From contig NW_005434669.1 in NCBI RefSeq assembly GCF_000315625.1, forward strand, positions 270,931 through 321,978: a stretch of 51,048 nucleotides of DNA, given 5' to 3'. The notes beneath the pieces are model-generated. The model did no database searches. It had not been told where the DNA came from and saw only the letters and a list, made by a program, of their open reading frames with translations. Shown here piece after piece: positions 9,851 through 20,621 of the stretch. Position 1 is the first letter of the stretch. Every line of letters starts with the position of its first letter. The stretch comes from Guillardia theta CCMP2712. Its lineage: Eukaryota > Cryptophyceae > Pyrenomonadales > Geminigeraceae. A program made the position numbers and the translations under genes.

Positions 9851-12492
9851 ATGGCGGACATGGCAAGAGCGGCGTCAGGCGGCAATGGTGGCGGGAAAGT
9901 GATAGACTTCAGTAAGAGGAGAGAGAATTCGAACGTCGATTATGCTGATCATGTGGACATTGATGGGTTTCCCCTTCGAAGGCATGTCATCCCAACCTCA
10001 CCCAGCAACAGCCGTCGTAGTTTGCTTGCAGATGTTTCTGGGGGCACCTCCGAGAGCGAGGAGGCGTCTGATGATGAGAAGAAGAAAAGCTTATATTCGG
10101 ATGACAACTCGAAAGAAGACAATGAGATTCAGATGAGCCCTCCTCGCGTTCCTGCGCAGCACATGGAGCAGCAGACAATAACACCGGTCCCGGCGAAACT
10201 TTTCGGTCTGTTTGCCATGAACTACTACAGGTCTATGTGGGCTTTCTGTATTCTAGTCTCTTTCTCAACAGCAATTGCTGTATATTGCATTGACAACATC
10301 TCGTTTGTCGATAGTCTGTTCGTCGCAACCTCCGCATACACGGGTTCAGGTCTTTCCACTATCCCAATGAAAGCTATGTCCAACGGATCCTTCGTTGCTC
10401 TCTACGTCGGGATGACGCTGGGGGGGCCTGTCTTCCTCCTCTTACCCCCTCTCATCTACAGAATTCTTGTGTTCTACTCGCTGCAGCCATCGGTCGAGGA
10501 GTTCCTGGCGTCCCAGAAGGGCAAGTTCCTCCCTCAAGCCCAGCGATTGATCGGGCTGGTCAGCGAGAGGAGGGCACAGGTGCGAGGTTTGAACATGCTG
10601 CTCGTCGCTCTCGTTTTCTACCTCCTCTTCTTCCTATGGGGAGGGCTTGGCCTCCTCTACCTCGCCATCTCCTCCCACCCGAAGTTGCAGGAGCTCAAGG
10701 ACAGAGGGTTCAACAACTTTTGGTATACGGTCTTCCTGGGCACGAGCGCCTTCTGCAACTGCGGCTTCACCTTGACTTCGGATCAGCTCTACAGCATGCA
10801 GACGTGGACGACTTCCTACCTCCTCCTCTCCCTCCTCGCGCTCGCGGGGAACACGTTCGCTCCCATCTTCCTGAGGGCTATCCTCTGGCTCATGTACAAG
10901 TTTGCCAGCTTCCTGCGGCTGGACAAGGACGGGATCAGATACGCTCTCGACCATCCTCGGCAGGTTAGTGTTGAAGAGGATGGTGATGGTGCGGGGCTGA
11001 CTTGTTGATGCAGATGACGACGTTCTTGTTCGACGTGCGGCAAACTAGAATGCTCTTCCTCATCCTTGTCGTGATCAACATCGTTCAGTACGTCGCATTC
11101 CTTGCCACCTGCCTCCACCGCTCGAGGCTTCGGACCCAGTTGAGTCCTCTACAGATAGCAGGAGCAGGATTCTTCCAGACCGTCTCCACCAGATCGGCAG
11201 GGCTGCAGATCTTCGACATGAACGACCTCAACCAGGGCATGCCTGTGCTCTACATCTTCATGATGTACCTCTCCTCCGCTCCCTTCGTCAGCAGGATGTA
11301 CATCTCCGAGGAGAACCTCGACGAGGACGGGCAGAGTCGCCCAGCCGTGCTGACGGTCCAGGACGCGCAGGGGAAATTCCTGCGGGAGTACCTCATGCGC
11401 CACCTCTCCTTCCTCTTCGCAGGCTTCATGCTGCTCTGCTTCACCCACGACTCCGAAGTCTCCCTGGACGGCCAGCCGGTCGGCCCCTTCCCCCTCATCT
11501 TCGAGCTCGTGTCCGCCTACGGCAGCGTCGGCCTGTCCATGGGAGCGCCAGGGCAGCCGTACAGCCTGTCGGGCGAGATGTCGACGCTGGGGAAGACCAT
11601 CATCATCGTTGCCATGTTCCTCGGTAAGCACCGAGGCCTCCCGACGCACACGGACATGGTGCTCAACTTTCGGCACATGCACTTGAGGAAGCAGCTGCTG
11701 CTGGCGAAGGAGGAGGCAGGGATCAAGGTGTCATGGAGCTGGTTCGAGTTCGACACCCGGCTCATCCGCGTCCCCAGCATGGACCTCAGGAGATACTTCG
11801 ATCGCTCGCAAAAGGTGCGATCAAGAGGGATAGAGACAGCCTCCATGGCAGGAGAGAGGGCTCCAGGCGCGCCTCCTTCCCTGTCCCCTGTCCCCGAGGA
11901 CAGCCCCTACGTGGACACCAGCGCTGCTGCTGCCATGCACCTACTGCACTGGAACCCCAACCGCCCTCGCTTCATCCCCAAGAGCATGGACATTTCACCA
12001 CTGCTCCGCCCCCGCAGCTTAGAGGAGGCGAACATGGAGGTGTTTCCTCCCCTGGACCTGCGTTATCTCAGCGACACGGACTCGAGCAGAGCAGAATCCG
12101 AGACGGCATCCAACTATCCTAACAATGAGGATCGTGTGGAGGAGGAGGAGGTGATGGAGGAGGAGGCGGGTGCTGGAGGAATCTTGTCAAGCTCTCTCCT
12201 CAACAAGACCACCTTGCGCAAGTTTGTCACAGGAGCATGGAACGCAATCTGGGAGCCGAGGTTGGACGTTCTCCACACAGACCAGCAGGTCCGGCACGAG
12301 GACCTTATGTCTTCGGACCCCTTCTTCAACAAGCTCATGCTCGACCGCCTTGCTGCGGAGGAGAGCCTTTCCTTCATGCTCCCCTCCTCGGATCCCAACC
12401 TTCCCAGGAACTATCATTCCCTCGACATCACCGACAAAGTCCCTTCCTTCCGCATGAGGAAGTCAAAGTTGAGCGACGCCGCGTCTGTGTGA
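9851..12492 (+). CDS. HKT/TRK-type potassium (or sodium) transporter, 2 exons
   Basis: A plasma-membrane-type cation transporter of the TRK/HKT superfamily, made of four pore modules each with two TM helices and a P-loop. Exon 1 is 9851-10963, intron 10964-11013 (50 nt), exon 2 11014-12492; 863 aa. P-loops: AYTGSGLST near residue 165, FCNCGFTLTS near 305, TRSAGLQ near 434, AYGSVGLSMG near 541. Each has a glycine at the filter position, which in HKT proteins favours potassium permeation. An acidic, Ser-rich N-terminal region of about 120 residues precedes the first TM. A long hydrophilic C-terminus of about 260 residues holds acidic runs. I chose ATG 9851 because the frame upstream begins with a non-ATG codon; ATG 9860 is also possible. 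It converges on GCN5. Confidence 0.9.
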
Positions 12493-12706
12493 GAGCCAAC
12501 GACCTTTCTTCTCGACGTTGAGATTTTTGACTTGAGATGTTCTCAACGTTGGATATATTCTTTCAGAACCATGAGTTTTGCTCTATCAACCACCATTTTT
12601 GCGATTGGAGCTTATCAATAAATTCTGCTTGTCTTCGAGGCATGCACGAACCTTGTTTGAATTATGTTTTATCATATATTGTTCGTTTGCTTTACATCGA
12701 TCATCT

Positions 12707-14290
12707 TCACTGGCAGAGGCCAAGTCGCCGAAACTCATCATCTACAAACTTCTTCACATCAGTCGCGCACTTGTAGAAGACCTGTGTCCACAAGTCAACA
12801 AGAAAGAATGCACGTCGTTCGATCTCACCGATTCTTTTGGGTTGTAAGTTTTGCAGTTATCGCACATCAAGTTGATATCTGCCATGAACATTTCCTTTGT
12901 CTCTGTTTCGCCGCTTGTAAGCTCCACAAGACATCTCACGATTCACAAATCTTTGAAACTCACTGTAGAATCCCTTGTCAAGTCGAACCCTCATCGCAGA
13001 CAAGTCAATGGGATCTTTGATGACATCGTGATAGTCAGGAACGTCTTCTGCTCTGACCGGCTCAAGAAAGGGCCAGGCTTGATCGTACTGACGTTGTATG
13101 TGTCACAGCCCACAGCAAACGAACCGGTTGCACTTCACCTTCGTAGTGTTTGCAAGGATTTCATTCAGAGTTTGCTTCAGCAGTTCAGCGTTGGATTCTC
13201 TTTCCTGGACCAAAAGCGTCACAAACAGGAGGGATAAGGAGTAGAGCCAGACAGTCATCAATCCCCGGCCCTGTAGGTGAGATGCAGCGGAAAAACCTGA
13301 TAAAACTCAGTCAAATGTCTTTTCAGCGCGGGACCTGATTGCTGAGCGTTGAAACAGGACATTTCATCGGTAAACTTTCAACTCCACATCATCACACCCC
13401 TCATGCAACAACATGCTGCAAGCCATGTTACCCACCTCCCTCAAGAACGCCCGGAATGCTCTCTAGTTCAATGCTCTGCCAAGGATTTTCAGTCAGAAGC
13501 GTGCTCAGGTATGAGATCTGATGAGAGCCAGGAAGTCTTACATCCTTCCCTTCTTTGAAACAGTTGAGTCCCGGATAAACAATGTCATGCCTGGTCAACT
13601 GAGATATCTTGTCCTCTACCGCCTTGCGCTGCCGTTTCACCATGGAAGGGATCTCAAGATAATCTATGTGCGGGTTGATGTAACACTCCATGAGCGTTCC
13701 GCCCTCATAATCTTTGATGTTTGGCGCCCATCTATCTCTATGCATGCTGATCTGCATGTGAAAGCCCTGCTTCTTGAAGTAGCCAATGGCATAGTTATCG
13801 GCATATGTTACAAAGTGGTCCAGGTTGTCCCTTGTCTTACAGTAGTGTTTCGTTTGGTTCATCAATCTCGTGCCATACCCCCTGACTTGCTGTTCTGTGC
13901 TCACCGCACAAAATGCAATCTCTCCCAACTTCTGCTCGTAGTAAGGACGGTAGCAGATCCCCCCAATGGCCTTCTGGACTCCGTCAACGGTCTTTATAGC
14001 ACAGATAGACTTGTGGTTTTTGTCGAAGACGAGACGAACGATGTACTCCTTGGGCATCTTAGGGAGCTGCGTCCCAAAGATTTCCTTCAGCTCGCACAGA
14101 AATCGAAGGCTTGTGGGTCTGCCATCGTTCCACACACACTTGAAATGCAAAATCCCTGCTTCCTCCTCCTGCTTTGCTGTGAAGTCTCTGGATTTGATCT
14201 CTGCCTCTTCCGCCGTCGCTGTACCTGCTACTGCTCCTGCTCCTGCTCCTGCTCCTGCAACCCCTGATGCTGCTACCATTCCTACTGTAG

Positions 14291-14364
<74 letters not shown>

Positions 14365-14471
14365 TCAGTCCTCCCTCGCTTGTTGTCGGACATGGGCGGG
14401 CAGGCTAGAGGAGATCGCTTACCAAACTCTCTTATCTTACCCCTACCATCACCTACCCCCACCCCCTTCAT
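12707..14471 (-). CDS. GCN5: GCN5/KAT2 histone acetyltransferase with bromodomain, 6 exons
   Basis: Nuclear lysine acetyltransferase of SAGA-type complexes, acetylating histone H3 tails. Exon 1 runs 14471-13436: an Ala-Gly repeat of about 26 residues, then the acetyltransferase domain with GEIAFCAVS (catalytic Glu near residue 184), acetyl-CoA loop QQVRGYGTRLMN, YADNYAIGYFKKQGF and IPGVLEG. Later exons give ALKRHLTEFYQ, a helix ELLKQTLNEILANTTK, bromodomain core AWPFLEPVRAEDVPDYHDVI, KTKEMFMADINLMCDNCKTY, and VFYKCATDVKKFVDDEF, with the stop at 12707. There is no room for the animal PCAF N-terminal domain, so it is the short yeast/plant form. Start alternatives are ATG 14471 and ATG 14393; the latter is just before the Ala-Gly tract. 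Confidence 0.96.
14224..14362. repeat. (CCTGCT)n hexanucleotide repeat coding (Ala-Gly)n in GCN5
   Basis: An almost pure CCTGCT/AGCAGG hexamer array interrupted by a short unique piece near 14258-14286. On the minus strand it encodes the alternating Ala-Gly tract at the GCN5 N-terminus, so copy-number change stays in frame. Confidence 0.9.
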
Positions 14472-14565
14472 AAAGTTTCTCAGTATCTTCGATACTGAGA
14501 AATCACCCCTACTCACATTTCATAACCCCTCCCCATCAAACTAATTATACCCGTTACGGTCGTTA

Positions 14566-14725
14566 CACATGCCCTTGGCCGGGAACTTCACTGCTGAGTG
14601 CGTCCCGGAGTCCGAGTCCGGGCCGGTTTCCGACCGTTCAAGGGCCGGGACCCGGGCTCCCGGTCCAGGCCAGCTCAGCCTGCAGTGGCGGCTGAGAGCG
14701 GCCCCCGTCATCGCCGGGCATGAGT
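14566..14725. other. GC-rich island upstream of GCN5
   Basis: A strongly GC-rich stretch with CCGGGCC/GGGCCGG words, followed at 14755-14820 by AT-rich words including CTTTTACT and ACTTTTAAC. The same GC-island and AT-word pairing recurs near other gene starts here. No credible ORF or RNA structure is seen. Confidence 0.6.
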
Positions 14726-15017
14726 TTCAGCCTACGGTGGAGAACGATCTCAAAAGGAGAACTTTTACTATGATGATTACTTTTAACGGTGCATTCACCA
14801 CCATCCGTTTTTACTTTTAACAGCGGCGTGATGATTTACATAATCGGGCCGCCACGGTACTTGGCCTCAGTATTGAGGCTAGCTGGTCAAATTGAACCGC
14901 AACCATCAGGCTTGGCGGCTTGCTGGTCACGAGCCAGAGTTTGCGCTGGAGTTGCTCGTCTGCCCCTCTGACTTGGGTCTCAGCCCTGCCGGAAGCCGTC
15001 AGCTCCACCACAGCAAG

Positions 15018-17307
15018 TCACCAGCAGTTGGGCCCACCTGTAAGCTCTTCGATCTGCTTCCAGAACTCTCCGATGGAGTTCAAGGCTCCTGCGAGAAGAT
15101 GAGGAGGGAGGAGGGAGAAACGAAGGAGAGCAAGCAAGGAGCCAGTCGAGGAGGGCAAGAACTCTCTTGTTTTGGTCTCCTGCAGATCTCTCTTGAAACT
15201 AAGAGAGGGAAGGAGGTAGATGGGAAGATGGAAGGGCCTGAAGAGAATGTTGTGTACCTTCCAGCGGCTCCGGTTCCTTGGGCGATTCTGCCTCGGCCTC
15301 CCCTTGGGTGTTTGCAACATTTTTGTCTTCGGTATTGCCAGTGACTGGAACAGGATGAGGCAAAAGCGACTCACAACCGTCATCATCAACCTCCTGTATG
15401 CTTGTGGCTCGTCGCTTCTTCGTAATCAGGAAGAGCCTCGCCTGCATATGCTGCACCTCCTGCTTCGCCCCTTGAATATTCTACTGCCCCATCTCCATGG
15501 TCAAGTACTGAAAGGAAGACGTAAGAATGACGCTCGGTGAAGATCTCTCCGTGGTGATAGGAAGTGCCACGTCAGCAAACTAAGATCATCGCACTAAGGC
15601 ACAAGGACACCAAGGGCGGACAAAGAGAGGGGGAGCCGAGCACTCAGACCTGCAAGTTCAGCACTTACGACTGGGTCTGCTGGGTCCTCTCCTTCCTCCT
15701 CCAAGGGAGCCTCGAAGTCGTCAAATCCCTTCTCCACATCCTTCTGCTTCTTCGTGCTGCTGGCACCCCCTGAGCTGAACGCGCTTCCACTGCAGCAGGA
15801 GCAGCAGAAATACTGCAGCAAGAGTGAAAAGTCCGTGCTAGCAGACGAGGAGCGGTTACCTGGTAGAAGAAGACGATGATACCGGCTGCTGCGTAGGGGA
15901 TGCCGATAGTCAAGAAGAAGTTCTGCAAAATTCGATAAATTTCGTGATTCTGAAACATCAAGGCAAAGGGATGGTACCTTGGCTATGCCACAAACAGAGT
16001 CAACGCCCTGGCAGGCCACGTTGATGTCGCACTGCATAGCAACAAGTTGTTAGTTGAACGATCAATTGTCAGACTCTCAGTGGTTACTGACATTGAGCCC
16101 GCTGATCTTAATATCTGAGGAGGTTGTGCAGACTGAAAACAACACGATCAGAACTGACAGCGGGACAAGAGCTGGGACAGAGCGAACCGGAATTACGAAA
16201 TTCTTTGCAAATATCCTCGATGAGAATCCTCGCAATGATCAAGAGAACACCGAAGGCAAGGTAAGGCAGCCAGAGCAAGATGCTGAAGACAGACACACAA
16301 ACGATGAGACTTGGCAGCAACTTCAGGCCTGTCAGGAATATCAGCGACCGAGGGAGCAAGATGGAACTATATTCCAGTGAAAATAGGGTATCGAATGGTT
16401 GGGTAGAGAGAATACAGCGGAGAGTGGAGTGGAGAGGAGAAGAGAGGGAAGTCAGAGCAAGGATGGAGGACAATAGCTGAGATGGACCTGCCAAGAGCGC
16501 AGGAACGGCGATAAATACAATCACGATTCCCCCACCAGCACACCCAATAAGGAGCACTACCATCTTGACAGATTCCTCCACATCGGCAGCCTTGGGATCT
16601 TTCTGGATCTCATATTTGCACTGGGAGTACAAGTATCCATGATCTGTGTACTTGGCCTTGTAGATTGGAGTGTTTGAAGACACTACGATGCTCTTGATCT
16701 GCGCCTCCGAGCTGAAGAGAAATGTCAGGAACAAGGTTAATGCGGCAGGAGAACGCTCGTTACCATGCCTTCCACGTAGTCTCGGCAGCAGTCATATAGA
16801 CAGGGTAAGGTCCAGAGCACGTTTTCTCTACCTGAGAGACATCCAAGTTGGCAGGCACAATCGGGCTCGCGTTTGAATCAGGACACAGATCCTTGCATGT
16901 GGCAGTCCTGCAGGTCGCGTTCACCTTCATATGTTGTCAAGCTAGAAGCGAAGGAAAACGGTCTCCCCTACCACGACGTCGTCGCAGTACGGCAACACAT
17001 AACTGGCCTTGGCATCTGAGCAGCTGTACATGAATTCAACACTTTTGTAGCAAGCAGTGTTCATCGTTCGTGTCCAGATCTTGGAATGGTAGATACCATA
17101 TCCGATCAGCACGCCGCCTGCTCCCATCAGCAGGATGCTAAAGACAACGGCAGAGATCCTGCAGCATGGGCTGTCCTGCGATCTCTTACTTGCTTGGGGA
17201 GCAAGGACCTCGCTGGGCTCGAGCACTTGCGCCTCGGGCATGGTGGACAGTTCTACTTGCACGTCCTGGGGCGTCTCTTCTCCTTCCTGACGTTGCTCTG
17301 TGTCCAT
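15018..17307 (-). CDS. Multi-exon, multi-TM membrane protein of unknown function
   Basis: Not recognised. ATG 17307 opens a soluble acidic N-terminus, then TM1 near residues 51-72 (VVFSILLMGAGGVLIGYG). An extracytoplasmic-looking region with several Cys follows (TMNTACYKSVEF, MYSCSDA, NATCRTATCKDLC, VEKTCSGPYPVY). TM2 is at about 16575-16490 (MVVLLIGCAGGGIVIVFIAV), TM3 near 16350-16240 (VCVSVFSILLWLPYLAFGV), a second Cys-containing loop (MQCDINVACQGVDSVCGIAK) near 16030, and TM4 near 15930-15870 (TIGIPYAAAGIIVFFY). A Cys cluster FCCSCC and an acidic cytosolic tail follow, with further coding exons at 15430-15257 and 15080-15018 (ALNSIGEFWKQIEEL, stop at 15018). GT-AG junctions support each join I tested, but the exact exon set and the C-terminus are tentative. 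Confidence 0.6.
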
Positions 17308-18601
17308 TCTTACTCACCCAAAGAACCTACAACGTGCAAGTCACAAAGATCAGCACTGATCACATTCACGTCTCCCGTATCCTCTTCTTCTCAGTGGGTA
17401 CAGACAGGATTGGTACCCTCTGTATGCCTCGTCGGGACACTGGCCACATACAGGATACTGCCGCTGGTGTCCTTCCTCTTCATGACACTCATCTTTCCTC
17501 GAGCTCTGAGCCTCTCAAAGAAACCTCATTTGCTAGCCCTCCCAATGCCATCTCCATTACTTTGAGAAAACAACCCACCAATGCTTTTTCACAACGCCGC
17601 ACCCTGACATCGCAGCAACACTATCTCTTGCCCACTCCCCATCATCCCTGCATCTTCTCTCCTGTCGCAGCCTGTCATACTCAGACTCTTCATCGTTTCT
17701 AAGACGCCTGCCCCCTCCCATTCCCTTCGCTTCAAAGAGGCTCGTCGACATCCTCGGCTCCGAGTTTGCATGTCTCGCTACCACCCCCGCTCTGATGCAT
17801 GCACTTTGTGGCTGGACCCCTAGTTAGTCAATTATGAACGCAAAGACCCCACCCATGCTACTAGATCACCCGTACAACTACCATCAATAATATAGAATTA
17901 GTACGGGTACTTTGATCACCTACCCGTACGTACGCTTTCGGTTCGGAAGTGTACCCTATGTTTGCAGGCCTATTGGACCCCTACCCCCTGTACTAGTGAA
18001 TATCTGCCCCTTCGTAATACTAATAAATTGTGTACAAAAAATGTCATCCACCACCACCGGTCATACCTCCCACCCCTTGAACAATGACCACACCCACGCT
18101 CTTACCACCATTCACCCCTGATTTTGTAGACATCTGTGCACCATTAAGTGACAGGTACCCCTGGCACTGCAACACTGAATAGGGTAGGCATGCAGTGGGT
18201 AGTTGACAAGGGACCGTTGCATGCACAGGCTTTCGGGAGTCACTGCTTACATCACTGAAGCTGCTAGTCGGGCCGCCGCCGCCGCCGGGCGCCGGGCGGG
18301 CGGGCCCCGCGGCAGGATACTTGAAGGTTGGTTGTTGGTGTCTTTTCTCTTCAAGGCTCGCCCGGCCGTCTGGCCTGTGCGACAGCCTGAGTGTCAGGGT
18401 CAAGCCTCCTCGACTCTCCTGATCGGATTGTCCTCGTAGTGATCTTTGACTTTGAGTAAAAAAGTGTGTACTGCCTTCAAACTTTGAGTAAAAGAGTGTG
18501 TACTGATTTTAACTTAACTTGGAGTTAAAGGGTATGAGTGGGGCTGAGGGTAAACTGGAGGAGTTTTTTTTAACTTAACTTTGAGTAAAGAGGGAAGGGT
18601 C
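17308..18601. promoter_or_regulatory. Head-to-head intergenic region with C-tract, GC-island and AT-motif elements
   Basis: Lies between the divergent starts at 17307 and 18602. 17810-18120 carries TACCCC/ACCCC tracts on the + strand. 18255-18385 is a GC island (GCCGCCGCCGCCGGGC type). 18440-18600 carries three copies of a word like ACTTTGAGTAAA, two of them followed by GTGTGTACTG or preceded by TTAACTTAACTT. The open frame on the minus strand over 18044-18403 has no protein-like features. Confidence 0.55.
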
Positions 18602-20430
18602 ATGGCAGGCGAGCCAGCGGGGGGGGGCGGCGGCGGCGGCGGAGCAGGAGGAGGAGGAGAAGGCAGAGGGGATGGGATGACAGGGAGGAATGGTGGAGAG
18701 CGGGACCCTCTGCTCCAACATGGGAGGGAAGCCTCGGCTAGCAAAGAGGAGGAGTCCTTCACCTACGACGTGTTCCTGCTGTGTATTATCACAGCGCTCC
18801 TTTTCGCCGACCAGAACTTAATGGCGCCGAATCTGACTCAGATAGCGAGAGATTTTGGATTCTCAGATGAAGAAAGGGACACGAAACTTGGAGGAGAGAT
18901 TGCCCTGGGGTTCTTCGTGCTCGGGGGTCCCGTAGCGCTGGCCATTGGCTACCTTGCTGATATGATGCCGAGGAAGATGCTGTTCGTGACTGTCGTGTTT
19001 CTGGGCGAGATTCCGTAAGTTCTTGTTTGAACTCTATCTACTTGCACGTGTGGCACATTCATCAGCTCAGCAAGAAGCTTGTCTACTTTCCTTGTCTTCC
19101 TGACATTTCTACAGGTGTTTGCTCACGATCTTCGTGACGGAGTACTGGCAGCTGTTCATCCTCCGAGCGATGACAGGCATCGCGATAGGAGGTGCCCCTC
19201 CTCTCATCTTTAGCCTCCTCGGCGACATGTACGGCATTAAGAGCAGAACTCATCTGTCAGCATCGATCATGGCAGTAGCGGCAGTCGGAGTTTCTTTGGG
19301 CCAGCTTGTTAGTGGGCTTGTGGGCCCGACGTACGGCTGGAGGACGCCGTTCCTGATCATCGCTGTCCCTGCTATCCTGCTGAACTTTCTCTTCTGGTTC
19401 ACATTTGTTGAGCCGAGGAGAGGGTACGCAGACCTGAAGCAGATGGGCCCTTCCAGCGAGATCACCGAGTACGAGGAGAGGATCTCATGGGGCAAGGCGA
19501 TCGGGATCTTTACGGTCCCTACCAACATCATCATCTTCTTACAGGGAATCCCAGGCTGTTTGCCGTGGGCAGTGACCATCACGTTTCTCAACGACTACCT
19601 GGCACAGGAGAAGAAGATGACTGTCGAGCACAGCACTATCGTCGTGACCTGCTACAACCTTGGGATCCTTGGAGGGGTCATCTTCGGCGGGGTCGTTGGC
19701 CAGCTCATCTACAACATCAAGACTTCCTTCATCGCCATCCTGATGGGAGTGACCACTTTCCTAGGGATCTTTCCTCTCCTCTGGCTCATCTATCTTCCTG
19801 TACCCACACCACCATTGCTGGAGATCATTGCCGTCGCTCTTATTGGCGGCCTGTTCACTGGCGTGACAGGTGTTTCACATTCTCAGTCGGTGCCCCGGTA
19901 GTGACTAGACTTGTACAGGGCCTTGCATACGAGCTGTGCTGCTGAATGTGAACATGCCGGAGACGCGAGGGTCAGCTCAGGCGCTCCTCACGCTGACAGA
20001 CGACCTTGGGAAAGGGTTGGGCCCTCTCTTCATGGCGGTGAGGAAGCGAGGTGTGAAGGACTTGAGGCGTCGTTGATGGGCGTGCAGTTGTTGATCATCG
20101 GGCTTCACGGCAGGCTGGTGGCCATGTCCATCGCTGTGTTCTTTGGGTTCGGTCCCCTTGCTGTTGGGATCTATGTTGCTGATAGAGTTTCGTTTACCAA
20201 CAGATGGCTGCTGTGCAGTATCTTGCTCTGCACCCTCTTCTTCACCATCGAGGCAGACCAGGTGAAATGAAAACCTCCTGGCGAAAGGTACTGATTGCTC
20301 CTGCGATGCACACAGGCTAATGCCCTCCATCGGCTCGAGGTGTCTTTTCTCTGCTATTCCTCTAATGCTTTTCTGACTCTTGTTTCCGATGCAGTCCGGC
20401 AAGGGCGCACGGAAGCTTTGTTTGCCATGA
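18602..20430 (+). CDS. Major facilitator superfamily transporter, Spinster-like, 6 exons
   Basis: Predicted 12-TM secondary transporter resembling the Spinster/SPNS branch of MFS; the substrate is unknown (sphingolipid or lysophospholipid for animal SPNS). Exons: 18602-19014, 19115-19869, 19919-20037, 20088-20261, 20316-20339, 20395-20430; 1521 nt, 506 aa. A Gly-rich N-terminal tail precedes TM1 (FLLCIITALLFADQNLMAP, the conserved DR/DQ-N-ecto position). MFS motif A appears as GYLADMMPRKML. Further landmarks are RAMTGIAIGGAPPLIFSLL, GPTYGWRTPFLI and NMPETRGSAQALLTL. The last two exons are tiny and encode a short tail ending GARKLCLP. ATG 18602 is used because the codon further upstream is TTG. 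It converges on the coiled-coil gene with 191 nt between stops. Confidence 0.85.
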
Positions 20431-20621
20431 TCTTGAAGTTATATCTAGACACAGATATTATACTTGCCCCGATGACGTTCTTCTTCCGTGCCCAGCACTT
20501 ACAAGATGGTTCCACAATGTTAGTTTGACAATTTCTATGAACTCTATGAACTCAGTACTCTTTTTCAATCATCATCTCTTATCATTCAAGTAATTGGGTT
20601 TTGCACGAATGCAAAGCTTGT

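Noticed and set aside
18044-18403. Minus-strand ORF over the GC island upstream of the MFS gene
   Set aside because: The composition is dictated by GC-rich and C-tract sequence; no domain, splice logic or homology landmarks.
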